From: Pseudomonas cichorii
GTDB taxonomy: Bacteria > Pseudomonadota > Gammaproteobacteria > Pseudomonadales > Pseudomonadaceae
Length of the DNA: 64,000 nucleotides
Assembly: GCF_018343775.1 (NCBI RefSeq)
Contig: NZ_CP074349.1
Coordinates: 62,001 to 126,000 of the forward strand
Direction of reading: 5' to 3'
In this document: one piece after another, positions 44,006 through 53,026 of the stretch
Layout: each line of letters opens with the position of its first letter
How positions within the stretch are numbered: the first letter of the stretch is position 1
Notes under the pieces: model-generated
What the model was told of the DNA's origin: nothing
Databases searched by the model: none
The model's input: only the letters and a program-made list of their open reading frames with translations
Made by a program: the position numbers and the translations under genes

Positions 44006-45403
44006 TTACTGGGAGAACTGAGACGCCAGTTCACGCAGCATGACTTCGGCTTCCAGAACCTTTCTGACAGATTCGTTGGCTTTTTCACGACTCAGGCCCA
44101 GGCGCTCGAACAACTCGTCCGGGATTTCCTGCTGAGGGCCCGAACCGACGCCGTTGGCGCTCAGCAGGCGGACCGCCAGAAAGATCAGGTTGGCGTATTC
44201 GCAATGCTTGCCCGCGTAGTACGGGTCATGCTGGAAGCGCAGCGCAGTGGACAGTTCGTCCGGCATGTCCCAGTAACGCATCAGCCAGGCACCGATCTGT
44301 TCGCGGCTGATGCCCAGCAAGTGATGCTCGACATAGCTGTGATGCAGATGCGGGTTGACCTCCAGTTGACGGCAGATCAGCGAGAAATGCGGCGGGAACA
44401 CGTGTGCCAGCAGCAGGTAGCCGAAGTTGTGCAGCAGGCCGGCCAGATAGGTCAGGCCGCCTTCCGGGCGCTTGGCGCGCGGAATGGCACGGGTCAGGCC
44501 CTCAATGACCGCAGCGGTGTAGATCGACTGTTGCCAGTAAGGCGTTGTCTGCTGTGGATGGTCCTTGGGCAGGCTCAGGGTCTTGCCAAGTGCCAGACCC
44601 AGCGCCAGGTTGATGACCAGATCGAAACCCAGCACGCGGACGATGGCGTCTTCGACCGAGCGAATCTTGCCTGTCGAGGCGTAGTAGGGCGAAGCGGCCC
44701 AACTCACGACCTGAGCGGCCAGCGCAGGGTCGGTTTCAACCACGCCGGTAATGTCATCGATGGTTGCGTCAGGGTCGACACGCAGCTTGATGATCTTCTG
44801 CGCAGTACCGGCCAGCGGTGGAATTTCCAGCGTCGCTTCCAGGCGTTGCTGGATGCGCCGTGCCGTGAAGGCATGCATGGCCTGGGTGATTTCTTCGCGG
44901 TCGTCATCGGGACGATCGAGGTTTGGATGAATACCGCTCAGCAGTTCGCCAAAATGCGCTGCACTGGCCTTGCTCAGCATGCCCCTGAAGTCTTCGCTGT
45001 TGATTTCCAGCAGAACGCCCGGCTCTCCGGAGCCAATCAGTAACGCAGGTTCCTGCAGCAGACGATCGTCATACAGGCAGGGAGAACTGGTCAGGGCTGG
45101 CAAGCCCGGCAGGGCATGCAGGTTGTGCTTGGCGAGCATGCGCAGGAGGCGATCATGGGGAACGGCTGCCAACTGGCGACCGGTCAACTCGGTGATCCGG
45201 TTGAGGTCCAGCAACTGGCTCTGCGGGAACAGGATCAGTAGCGCGCCAACAGCGTCTTCGACCAGCACGGCCTGGACTTTACGCGATGCCGGCAGGCTCG
45301 TGTCATCCACGACTTCGTTACAGGAGATGGCCAGTTTTTCAAGCAGTTGCCGGATTACCGACGGGGCTTGGTGAGAGTCATCGACGTGGGCAACTTCTGT
45401 CAT
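44006..45403 (-). CDS. YbaK/deacylase-like plus HDOD domain protein
   Basis: A 465-residue cytoplasmic protein. The N-terminal part (about 10-150) resembles the YbaK/aminoacyl-tRNA deacylase-like domain (VQAVLVEDAVGALLILFPQSQLLDLNRI). The C-terminal part (about 195-440) is an HDOD domain: PLAGTAQKIIKLRVDPDATIDDITGVVETDPALAAQVV and the GLLHNFGYLLLAHVFP segment. HDOD proteins take part in signalling and often act with chemotaxis or cyclic-di-GMP circuits, but the residues of an active HD phosphohydrolase are not obvious. It is a single gene. Confidence 0.85.
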   Translation of the reverse strand: MTEVAHVDDSHQAPSVIRQLLEKLAISCNEVVDDTSLPASRKVQAVLVEDAVGALLILFPQSQLLDLNRITELTGRQLAAVPHDRLLRMLAKHNLHALPGLPALTSSPCLYDDRLLQEPALLIGSGEPGVLLEINSEDFRGMLSKASAAHFGELLSGIHPNLDRPDDDREEITQAMHAFTARRIQQRLEATLEIPPLAGTAQKIIKLRVDPDATIDDITGVVETDPALAAQVVSWAASPYYASTGKIRSVEDAIVRVLGFDLVINLALGLALGKTLSLPKDHPQQTTPYWQQSIYTAAVIEGLTRAIPRAKRPEGGLTYLAGLLHNFGYLLLAHVFPPHFSLICRQLEVNPHLHHSYVEHHLLGISREQIGAWLMRYWDMPDELSTALRFQHDPYYAGKHCEYANLIFLAVRLLSANGVGSGPQQEIPDELFERLGLSREKANESVRKVLEAEVMLRELASQFSQ

Positions 45404-45489
45404 GGTCTTTGTCCGTTTTCCTACAATGTCGGCAGTATAACCAGCTTATTTGTTTTGGGCCGCATGCGCTTCCCAAAGCGTTGCCTGCG

Positions 45490-47565
45490 TCACACCTGAC
45501 CGTATTGTTGACCGTGTCTCAACCAGCGCTCAAGCAAGGGGCTGACATGCTGTGGCCAGCGCTCCAAAAGCGCGTGGGCCGCATCTCGCACGGCAGGTAG
45601 CAAATCGGCATCACGCATCAGATCAGCCACCTTGAACTGCAGGAGGCCCGTTTGTCGGGTTCCCAGCATTTCACCCGGACCACGCAGTTCCAGATCCTTT
45701 TCGGCGATGACGAACCCGTCATTGGTTTCACGCATGATGCCCAGGCGTTGACGGCCGACTTGTGAAAGCGGCGGATGGTAGAGCAGCACGCAATGGCTGA
45801 CGGCACTGCCGCGTCCGACACGCCCGCGCAACTGGTGCAACTGGGCAAGCCCGAGGCGCTCGGGGTTTTCGATGATCATCAGGCTGGCGTTGGGCACATC
45901 GACGCCGACTTCGATGACTGTGGTCGCTACCAGCAATTGCAGTGCACCCTGTTTGAACTCGGCCATGATCGCGGCCTTTTCCGCAGGCTTCATGCGCCCG
46001 TGAATCAGCCCGACCCGCAACTCTCCCAGCGCACTGCTCAGTTCTTCGAACGAAGTCTCGGCGGCCTTGCAGGTCAGTTCTTCGGATTCTTCGATCAGTG
46101 TGCAGACCCAATAGGCCTGGCGACCTTCTGCACAGGCAGCGCGCACTCGCTCGATGACTTCGATGCGACGGCTGTCGGCTACCAGCACGGTATTGACCGG
46201 TGTTCGCCCAGGCGGCAGTTCATCGAGGATCGAGGTATCCAGGTCGGCGTAGGCGCTCATGGCCAGGGTTCGCGGAATGGGGGTCGCGGTCATGATCAAC
46301 TGATGCGGACACATCATGCCGCCCACGCCTTTCTTGCGCAGAGCCAGACGTTGCTGGACGCCGAAGCGGTGCTGTTCGTCGATGATGACCAGCGCCAGAC
46401 TCTTGAACTGCACTTCATCCTGGAACAGTGCATGAGTACCCACCACCATGGGCGTGCCGCTGGCGATCTGTTCCAGTGACGTGGCGCGGGCCTTGCCCTT
46501 GAGCTTGCCCGCCAGCCAGGCTACGCCCACGCCCAGCGGTTCAAGCCAGCGCTGGAAGTTGATGTAGTGCTGTTCGGCGAGGATCTCGGTCGGCGCCATC
46601 AAGGCAACCTGATAACCGGCTTCCAGTGCCTGGAGTGCTGCCAGTGCAGCGACGACGGTCTTGCCCGCGCCCACATCGCCCTGAATCAGGCGCAGCATGG
46701 GCTCTGGCTGGCTGAGGTCGTAAGCCACTTCCTTGCCGACCCGCTGCTGTGCGCCGGTGGGTGGAAAGCCCAGGTTGGCCAGGAACTGCCTGGGCAGTTT
46801 CTTCGCCAGGGGCAAGGCCGGTGCATGCTGCGCACGCAGGCTTTCACGCAGCCGTTGCTGGGAAAGCTGATGGGTCAGCAATTCTTCAAACGCCAGACGG
46901 TGTTGCGCCCAGTGATGGCCCAGGGCGAGTTCTTCGATGTCGGCATCGGCGGGCGGATGATGCAGATAGCGAATCGCATCGTCCAGCGGAGCCAACTGGT
47001 AGTCACGTGCCAGCTCTTCGGGCAGCCAGTCCGGCAGACTTTTGGGGCCGAGCATCGCCAGGCTTTGCTGGCAGAGCTGACGCAGGCGTTGCTGGGTCAG
47101 GCCTTCGGTGGTCGGATAGATCGGTGTGAGGGTCTGCTCGACAGGCGCGGGTTCGTCGCCGGTCAGCGCCCGGTATTCGGGGTGGTAGATTTCCAGGCCC
47201 GAAGCGCCGGGTCTGGCTTCGCCAAAGCAGCGCAGATGAGTCCCGCGCTTCATGCTTTCCTTCTGGGCGTTGCTGAAGTGGTAAAAGCGCAGGCTGACAA
47301 CGCCTGTGCCGTCACCCAGTCGCACCAGCAGGCTGCGGCGCTTGCCCATGACCACATCGGCGCCGCTGACCACGCCTTCGATCACCGCATCCTGGCCAGG
47401 ACGCAACGCGCCGATAGGGACGATGCGAGTCCGGTCCTGATAACGCAGCGGCAGGTGAAACAGCACATCCTGCAGGTTTTCCAGGCCCACCTTTGCCAGC
47501 TTTTCAGCCATGGCCTCGCCGACGCCCTTGAGCGCCGTGACCGAGACTTTGGAAAGCTCGCTCAT
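45490..47565 (-). CDS. recG: ATP-dependent DNA helicase
   Basis: RecG reverses stalled replication forks and branch-migrates Holliday junctions. The 691-residue protein has the N-terminal wedge (residues 1-160, OB-fold with GDGTGVVSLRFYHF), Walker A GDVGAGKT, motif II DEQHRFG (the DExH form), and motif VI QLRGRVGRG. Length is normal. It begins 9 bases after the oxyR stop in the same direction, so the two are one transcript. Confidence 0.97.
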   Translation of the reverse strand: MSELSKVSVTALKGVGEAMAEKLAKVGLENLQDVLFHLPLRYQDRTRIVPIGALRPGQDAVIEGVVSGADVVMGKRRSLLVRLGDGTGVVSLRFYHFSNAQKESMKRGTHLRCFGEARPGASGLEIYHPEYRALTGDEPAPVEQTLTPIYPTTEGLTQQRLRQLCQQSLAMLGPKSLPDWLPEELARDYQLAPLDDAIRYLHHPPADADIEELALGHHWAQHRLAFEELLTHQLSQQRLRESLRAQHAPALPLAKKLPRQFLANLGFPPTGAQQRVGKEVAYDLSQPEPMLRLIQGDVGAGKTVVAALAALQALEAGYQVALMAPTEILAEQHYINFQRWLEPLGVGVAWLAGKLKGKARATSLEQIASGTPMVVGTHALFQDEVQFKSLALVIIDEQHRFGVQQRLALRKKGVGGMMCPHQLIMTATPIPRTLAMSAYADLDTSILDELPPGRTPVNTVLVADSRRIEVIERVRAACAEGRQAYWVCTLIEESEELTCKAAETSFEELSSALGELRVGLIHGRMKPAEKAAIMAEFKQGALQLLVATTVIEVGVDVPNASLMIIENPERLGLAQLHQLRGRVGRGSAVSHCVLLYHPPLSQVGRQRLGIMRETNDGFVIAEKDLELRGPGEMLGTRQTGLLQFKVADLMRDADLLPAVRDAAHALLERWPQHVSPLLERWLRHGQQYGQV

Positions 47566-47574
47566 TTTCTCTGC

Positions 47575-48498
47575 CTAGCTTGCTTCTGTTTTTGGACGAG
47601 CCACTGAACACAGGCGTACGGAGTCAGCAAGAATCTCGATTGCCTTGGGCCTTGGGAAACTGGCGCGCCATGCGATGGCGACCGTACGGAAAGGTACGGG
47701 GGCCGTCAGCGGGCGAACTTCGATGACGCCAGGAGCGTAATGGTGGCTGTCCACTGCCGACAGCGGCAGGATCGAGATACCCAGTCCTGAGGCGACCATA
47801 TGGCGAATGGTTTCCAGCGAGCTGGATTCCACGGTCGTATGCCGGGCGCCTTCGCCGCCTTTGGTCAGCGTCGGGCAGGCTTCCAGGACCTGATCCCGGA
47901 AGCAGTGACCTTCGCCCAGCAGCAACAGGCTCTTGTCGTTGAGTGCCGAGGCATCGATGGACGTTTTCTGGGTCCATGGATGGTTGGCCGGCATCAGAAC
48001 CGAGAAGGGCTCGTCGTAGAGTGGCAGGGTCAGCACATCGGCTTCGTTGAAAGGCAAGGCGATGATGACCGCGTCCAGCTCACCGTTGCGCAGCTTGTCG
48101 CGCAGGACGTGAGTGAAGTTTTCTTCGATGTACAACGGCATCTGCGGGGCGACCCGGTGCAGTTGTGGAATCAGATGCGGAAACAGATACGGGCCGACGG
48201 TGTAGATAGCGCCGACTTTCAGCGGCGCCGTCAGTTGGTTCTTGCCCGCCTGGGCCAGCTCGCGGATGCCTTGTGCCTGCTCCAGCACCTTTTGGGCCTG
48301 GGCAACGATGCCTTCACCGACAGGCGTCAGACGTACAGCACTCTTGCTGCGCTCGAAAATCAGCACACCCAGTTCATCTTCGAGCTTTTTAACGCCCACC
48401 GAGAGTGTGGGCTGGCTGACGTGGCAGCGTTCGGCGGCGTGGCCGAAATGCTGCTCTTGAGCAAGCGTGACGATATAGCGCAATTCTGTAAGGGTCAT
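47575..48498 (-). CDS. oxyR: hydrogen peroxide-sensing LysR regulator
   Basis: OxyR activates peroxide defence genes when its two cysteines form a disulfide. They are at Cys199 (LGEGHCFRDQVLEAC) and Cys208, the exact positions known in E. coli. The DNA-binding domain is TLTELRYIVTLAQEQHFGHAAERCHVSQPTLSVG. Length is 307. The recG gene follows on the same transcript. The pairing of oxyR with recG is conserved in Pseudomonas. Confidence 0.97.
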   Translation of the reverse strand: MTLTELRYIVTLAQEQHFGHAAERCHVSQPTLSVGVKKLEDELGVLIFERSKSAVRLTPVGEGIVAQAQKVLEQAQGIRELAQAGKNQLTAPLKVGAIYTVGPYLFPHLIPQLHRVAPQMPLYIEENFTHVLRDKLRNGELDAVIIALPFNEADVLTLPLYDEPFSVLMPANHPWTQKTSIDASALNDKSLLLLGEGHCFRDQVLEACPTLTKGGEGARHTTVESSSLETIRHMVASGLGISILPLSAVDSHHYAPGVIEVRPLTAPVPFRTVAIAWRASFPRPKAIEILADSVRLCSVARPKTEAS

Positions 48499-48590
48499 AA
48501 CGTGCGTCCATGAAGTTGCGGCCCCAGCATAGCGGGTGCAATCGATAGACGCACGTTATCAGAAGCACTCATGAGTAACAAAAGTGTTAT

Positions 48591-49340
48591 TCAGCGTTTA
48601 TCCAGGGAATAAACGAAAGGTGCCAGGATCTCGATCGTGCCGTTGTTCAGGGTTTCCGCTGGCGGTTTTGGCAAGGGTTGAGCACGACGGATCATCTCCA
48701 TGGTGGCTCGGTCCAGCGCCGGACTGCCTGAAGTGCTGGCAATCGAGTAGGACAGGACATTACCTTCCGCATCGACCACGAAGCGCAGACGGGCTACCCC
48801 TTGCATGCCGCGACGGCGGGCATCTTCGGGATACTTCTTGTACTTGCTCAGGTGCCGTAGCAGGTCGCTCTGCCAGCTTGGCAGTGCCGTGCTGGGTGGA
48901 GACGGCGGGCTGGGCGGTGCCTGTGGTGCAGCCGATTTCTCGGGCGGAGCCGTTGTCGGCGGGGTGTCCACCGGTTTTTCGGCAGCAGGTTTCTCCTGTG
49001 GAGGCTCAGGCTTCTTCTGCGGCTTTGGCGGCTGCGGTTTTGGCTTGGGCTTTTCCACTTTCTTGGGAACTGCGATTTCCGGCTTTGGCGCCTCGACCAG
49101 ATCCGGCAACGGGACTTCTTCTTCCGGTGCTGGCGGTTGCGGCGGCTGAACGACCTGCGGCGGTGGTGGCGGTGCGAGTTCGGGCAAAGGTGCCAGTTCG
49201 ACCATCATGGCGGCCGGCGGCAGCTCGATGGCCTGCGATGCCGGCCAGCGGAGTGCGACGATCACCGCGATGGCATGCACAGCCAGCACCAACAACAGAC
49301 TACCGCTATAGCGCGTCAGTGTTTGGCGCGTACTGATCAT
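48591..49340 (-). CDS. tonB: energy transducer TonB
   Basis: A 249-residue TonB protein. An N-terminal membrane anchor (about 14-32) is followed by a long Pro/Lys/Glu-rich periplasmic stretch (about 45-150) and a C-terminal domain (LSKYKKYPEDARRRGMQGVARLRFVVD). It carries proton-motive energy from ExbB-ExbD to outer-membrane receptors for siderophores and other substrates. It overlaps exbD by four bases. Together with exbB and exbD it forms one transcript, the housekeeping TonB1-type set. Confidence 0.95.
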   Translation of the reverse strand: MISTRQTLTRYSGSLLLVLAVHAIAVIVALRWPASQAIELPPAAMMVELAPLPELAPPPPPQVVQPPQPPAPEEEVPLPDLVEAPKPEIAVPKKVEKPKPKPQPPKPQKKPEPPQEKPAAEKPVDTPPTTAPPEKSAAPQAPPSPPSPPSTALPSWQSDLLRHLSKYKKYPEDARRRGMQGVARLRFVVDAEGNVLSYSIASTSGSPALDRATMEMIRRAQPLPKPPAETLNNGTIEILAPFVYSLDKR

Positions 49341-49762
49341 TTTTTACCAACCGTCTCAAGGCCAACCAAACCGACTTTCAGGTAGCCGGCACCGCGCAGG
49401 GTGTTCATGACTTCCATCAGATCGCCGTAATCCACGCCCTTGTCGGCCTGGAAGAAGATGGTGGTGTCTTTCTTGCCCTTGGTCCTGGCATCCAGTACCT
49501 GGCCAATCTGCTCGCGAGCGACTTTCTCTTCGCCCAGGTACAGGCTCTTGTCAGTCTTGACGCTGAGGAAGATCGGCTTTTCGGGCCGAGGTTGCGGTGT
49601 TGCGGTGGACGCTGGCAGATCGACCTTGATGTCCACGGTCGCCAGAGGTGCCGCGACCATGAAGATGATCAGCAGTACCAGCATGACGTCGATGAACGGC
49701 GTCACGTTGATTTCATGGTTCTCGGCGAGATCGTCGCCGCCTTCGTTAAGATGCAGGCCCAC
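49337..49762 (-). CDS. exbD: ExbD energising subunit
   Basis: A 141-residue protein with a short cytoplasmic start, one membrane helix (PFIDVMLVLLIIFMVAAPLA) carrying the conserved Asp of NVTPFIDVMLVLLI, and a periplasmic domain. That Asp is the proton-path residue in ExbD. The gene lies 3 bases after exbB and overlaps tonB by four. Confidence 0.96.
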   Translation of the reverse strand: MGLHLNEGGDDLAENHEINVTPFIDVMLVLLIIFMVAAPLATVDIKVDLPASTATPQPRPEKPIFLSVKTDKSLYLGEEKVAREQIGQVLDARTKGKKDTTIFFQADKGVDYGDLMEVMNTLRGAGYLKVGLVGLETVGKK

Positions 49763-49765
49763 GTC

Positions 49766-50722
49766 TTAGCCCACCTTTACCATGTGCGGTTGCTGTTGGT
49801 TGCGGTCGGCTTCCGGCAGGTGGTCCAGGTCGCGGCTGACCAGCAGCAGAACCTGAGCGGATGCGTCGGAAACCTGAGCCTTGTAGCCAGCGATGGAGCG
49901 GGCGAAGACGTTGTAGATCACCACCGCAGGAATGGCTGCAACCAGACCCAGTGCAGTTGCCAGCAGGGCTTCTGCGATGCCGGGTGCAACCACGGCCAGG
50001 TTGGTGGTCTGGGTCTTGGCGATGCCGATAAAGCTGTTCATGATGCCCCACACGGTGCCGAACAGACCGACGAAGGGTGCGGTCGAACCGATGGTGGCGA
50101 GCATGCCGGTGCCGTTGCTCATGTTGCGGCCACAGGCAGCGACCAGACGTTCCAGACGGAAGCTGACACGTTCCTTGATACCTTCGCGCTCGCGGCTGTT
50201 GGCTGAAAGACGCATTTCTTCCAGGGCGTCATGGACCAGCAAGTGAGCCAGCGTGCCCTCCTTGTTGGCGCTCTGGCTGGCGTCGCTCAGGGAACGGGCC
50301 TTTTTCAGGCCGGCGATTTCAACCCGCAGACGACGCTTGGCGCCCAGCAGTTCGAAGCCTTTGGCGATCCAGATGGTCCAAGTGATGATCGAAGCGATGA
50401 CCAGGCCGATCATCACGGCTTTTACGACGATATCGGCGTTCTGGTACATGCCCCATGGCGACAGGTCGTGAGCCATGCCCAGGCCGGCTTCTTCGGCGAC
50501 AGGTTCCAGAGTATCGGCAGGCGCAACGGCTTCAGGCTGGGCAGCAGGTGCGGTGGCTGGAGCTGCGGCAGCCGCTTGTGGTGCCGGAGTGGCCGGGGCC
50601 GACTGGTCAGCGAGAGCGACAGGTGCGAGCATCAGGCTCAACACAAGGGCAGCCACACCACGCCATGCACGTGGCAGGCGAGGTAGCTTGGTTGGCGAAG
50701 CGGGTGATTGAATACGTGTCAT
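49766..50722 (-). CDS. exbB: ExbB energising subunit
   Basis: A 318-residue protein with an N-terminal signal-like segment (residues 20-40) and an Ala/Pro-rich linker (40-75), then three membrane helices. The conserved ATIGSTAPFVGLFGTVWGIMNSF and IAEALLATALGLVAAIPAVVIYN line the channel. The extra N-terminal region is typical of Pseudomonas TonB-system ExbB proteins. It is the first gene of the exbB-exbD-tonB transcript. A possible Fur-like site lies just upstream. Confidence 0.95.
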   Translation of the reverse strand: MTRIQSPASPTKLPRLPRAWRGVAALVLSLMLAPVALADQSAPATPAPQAAAAAPATAPAAQPEAVAPADTLEPVAEEAGLGMAHDLSPWGMYQNADIVVKAVMIGLVIASIITWTIWIAKGFELLGAKRRLRVEIAGLKKARSLSDASQSANKEGTLAHLLVHDALEEMRLSANSREREGIKERVSFRLERLVAACGRNMSNGTGMLATIGSTAPFVGLFGTVWGIMNSFIGIAKTQTTNLAVVAPGIAEALLATALGLVAAIPAVVIYNVFARSIAGYKAQVSDASAQVLLLVSRDLDHLPEADRNQQQPHMVKVG

Positions 50723-50735
50723 GCTGGCCTGACCT

Positions 50736-50755
50736 GAAATGGAAATAATGATTGT
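50736..50755 (-). promoter_or_regulatory. possible Fur-like site upstream of exbB
   Basis: The stretch GAAATGGAAATAATGATTGT has the ATAATGATT core of a Fur box with several mismatches elsewhere. Its place, 14 bases before exbB, fits iron control of the tonB system. It is a weak match. Confidence 0.35.
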
Positions 50756-50929
50756 CCCGGGACGTCGTTCTAGCGGCTCGACGAAAGTGCGTGGACAAAT
50801 GGACGGGTATTATTGCAAATCGTTCTTGTTAGCAGAAGTAATAATGTATCTTTTTTTCAATAAATAACATCAGGCGCTCTTATTCCTGATTATTTTTCGG
50901 ATTCATCCGTCGTTATGTGGAGGTACAAG

Positions 50930-51778
50930 GTGTCCGCTCCTTCTCTTCTGATCGCTGGTTGTGGCGATATAGGTTGTCGTCTTGCCACCCGGTTGCTGCC
51001 TCTCCAGTGGCGGATCCATGGCTTGCGACGTGATACGTCACAGTTGCCCGAAGGCGTGATTCCGGTGAAAGGCGACTTGTTCGACTGGCTGGAGCCACAG
51101 GACTGGCCGACAGAGTCCATCGATTATCTGGTGTATTGCGCCACACCCACGCAAAGGGACGAATACGGTTATCGACGTGCCTACGTCGAAGGTCTTTCCC
51201 ATGTCTTGAGCTGGATGAAGCAGCACGGCCAGCAACCCAGGCGGGTGTTCTTTGTCTCCAGCAGCGGTGTCTACGGGCAGCAACAGGGTGAGTGGGTCGA
51301 TGAAACCTCCGCAACCGAGCCGTCAGGCTATACCGGCACGGTGATGCTGGAAGCCGAACAGGTTGCCCTCGGCAGCGGTTGGCCCGCTACGGTGGTGCGC
51401 CTGACGGGGATTTACGGACCTGGTCGCAACGACCTCTCCAATCGCGTGCGTCAGGGCCATAGCGTGCGTGTCGATCCGCCGGTCTATGCCAACCGTATTC
51501 ATGCGGACGATGCGGCGGGGTTGCTGGCTTTTCTGCTTGAAGCCGATGCAAAAGGTGTGGCGCTGGAGGATTGCTACCTGGGTGTCGATGACGACCCGGC
51601 GGCGCTTGGCGATGTGGTGGCCTGGATCCGCGAATACCTGGGCGTGACCGAATGGTCCGAAGATGTGAGTGTGCAGCGGGTAGGCAGCAAGCGATGCAGT
51701 AATGCCAGGGCGCGGGCGCTGGGTTGGGCGCCGGAGTATGCGGATTATCGTGCGGGGTATGCAGCGTTGCTGGGGTAG
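50930..51778 (+). CDS. NAD-dependent epimerase-like (YeeZ-type) oxidoreductase
   Basis: A 282-residue Rossmann protein. The start is GTG at 50930, with TGGAGG 7 bases upstream. An ATG at 50915 would extend the frame by five residues but has no ribosome site. The dinucleotide-binding loop is IAGCGDIGCRLA. The NAD-dependent epimerase features SSSGVYGQQQ and RLTGIYGPGRNDL follow, and the pattern resembles E. coli YeeZ. Its reaction is unknown. It is transcribed away from the exbB operon and ended by a stem-loop. Confidence 0.83.
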   Translation: MSAPSLLIAGCGDIGCRLATRLLPLQWRIHGLRRDTSQLPEGVIPVKGDLFDWLEPQDWPTESIDYLVYCATPTQRDEYGYRRAYVEGLSHVLSWMKQHGQQPRRVFFVSSSGVYGQQQGEWVDETSATEPSGYTGTVMLEAEQVALGSGWPATVVRLTGIYGPGRNDLSNRVRQGHSVRVDPPVYANRIHADDAAGLLAFLLEADAKGVALEDCYLGVDDDPAALGDVVAWIREYLGVTEWSEDVSVQRVGSKRCSNARARALGWAPEYADYRAGYAALLG

Positions 51779-51785
51779 TGAGAAG

Positions 51786-51815
51786 CAGGCCCGGCCATCC
51801 TGATGGTCGGGCCTG
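51786..51815. terminator. stem-loop between convergent genes
   Basis: A 14-base stem (51786-51799 with 51802-51815, one G-T pair) with a two-base loop, followed by gtcttc. It separates the YeeZ-like gene from the convergent lipoprotein gene. Confidence 0.7.
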
Positions 51816-51829
51816 TCTTCACGGATGCA

Positions 51830-52567
51830 TCACTGCTGCTCAAGCAGCCAGCGACGCTCGCCTGGACGCAGTTGAGGCATCTCGCCTGCGCCAGCCGCGT
51901 TGAGGGCCTGGAAGATTTCCAGTTGCTTGCCTTTGCGGGCAAATATCCACGGGCTGCCCTGCTCGTTCTTTTCCAGCCACATGCTGTCGTATTCGCCGCT
52001 CATGGCTGCACAATCGCCCGCCAGGCACAGGGCGTAACGATCGTTTTCCGGAAGGCCCTGCACGCTGCCGTCCGGCATGAACTGCACGACGCTGCCCTGA
52101 CCGTCGCCGCTGACGATGGTCCATTTGCCGCCCATGTAGGCACCATACAGAGCTCTTTCAAAGCTGCTACCTGATGGCGCGCCTTCCGGAGCCGGGTTTT
52201 TCGGCTTCTCGAAATGTTGTTCCGGGCCGGATTCGCTGGCGGCCTGAACAAGGTGGTCGCCCTTGATGCTCAGGTTTTCAGAGAAGCTGCCGTAGAAATT
52301 GACGTTCAGCTTGCCGTCGGCTGCGCTGGAGATCTTGCCTTCGCCGAGCTCGAAACCGTTGGAATAGATGGCCTGATTGGCCTGGGTGTTGACCTGCCAT
52401 TCCAGGTTTGGACCGTTGGCAAGCAGGGCTTCGCGCAGGTTGCCGCCTTTTACGGCAGCGTCGATGGCGCTCTGGTTGATCCAGGTACCGTCGGGGTTGC
52501 GGTCGGCATGGCTGGCGCAGCCAGTCAGGAGGGCGGCCAGCAGTGAGATGGCGAGCGCGGAGCGCAT
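51830..52567 (-). CDS. hypothetical lipoprotein
   Basis: A 245-residue lipoprotein. The signal peptide MRSALAISLLAALLTGC ends in a lipobox with lipidated Cys17. The mature part has two beta-rich segments, around residues 55-115 and 140-200. It is a conserved Pseudomonas protein with no known role as far as I recognise. The gene precedes ridA on the other side with a 54-base gap, but is transcribed after ridA in the same direction. Confidence 0.78.
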   Translation of the reverse strand: MRSALAISLLAALLTGCASHADRNPDGTWINQSAIDAAVKGGNLREALLANGPNLEWQVNTQANQAIYSNGFELGEGKISSAADGKLNVNFYGSFSENLSIKGDHLVQAASESGPEQHFEKPKNPAPEGAPSGSSFERALYGAYMGGKWTIVSGDGQGSVVQFMPDGSVQGLPENDRYALCLAGDCAAMSGEYDSMWLEKNEQGSPWIFARKGKQLEIFQALNAAGAGEMPQLRPGERRWLLEQQ

Positions 52568-52621
52568 AGCGGAGTCCTTCCTTTGCAGGGAGCGGAGCGG
52601 CTGGCGCTCCGCCGGGATGAT

Positions 52622-53002
52622 TTATTCGATGACGAGAATCGCGTCCATTTCTACCTGGGCGCCACGTGGCAGTGCGGCAACGCCAATGGCGGCGCGGGCC
52701 GGATAAGGCTGCTCGAAGTATTTGCCCATGATCTCGTTGACCTTGGCGAAGTTGCCCAGGTCGGTCAGGAAGATGTTCAGCTTGACGATGTCCTTGAAGG
52801 AGCCACCGGCTGCTTCAGCGACAGACTTGAGGTTCTCGAAGACCTGAACGATCTGGGCTTCGATGCCTTCGACCAGTTCCATGCTCTTGGGGTCCAGAGG
52901 GATTTGCCCGGACATGTAGACGGTATTGCCAGCCTTGATTGCCTGGGAGTAAGGGCCGATGGCTGCAGGGGCCTTGTCGCTGGTGATGACAGTCTTGGTC
53001 AT
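52622..53002 (-). CDS. ridA: RidA family deaminase (2-iminobutanoate/2-iminopropanoate hydrolase)
   Basis: RidA hydrolyses reactive imines made by PLP enzymes such as threonine dehydratase. The 126-residue product has the family landmarks [29 protein letters not shown] and the catalytic Arg of [23 protein letters not shown]. Length is normal. It is placed 24 bases after spoT in the same direction, which is a conserved pairing in gamma-proteobacteria. Confidence 0.96.
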   Translation of the reverse strand: MTKTVITSDKAPAAIGPYSQAIKAGNTVYMSGQIPLDPKSMELVEGIEAQIVQVFENLKSVAEAAGGSFKDIVKLNIFLTDLGNFAKVNEIMGKYFEQPYPARAAIGVAALPRGAQVEMDAILVIE

Positions 53003-53026
53003 GAAGAACTCCTGATGATGGGGTGG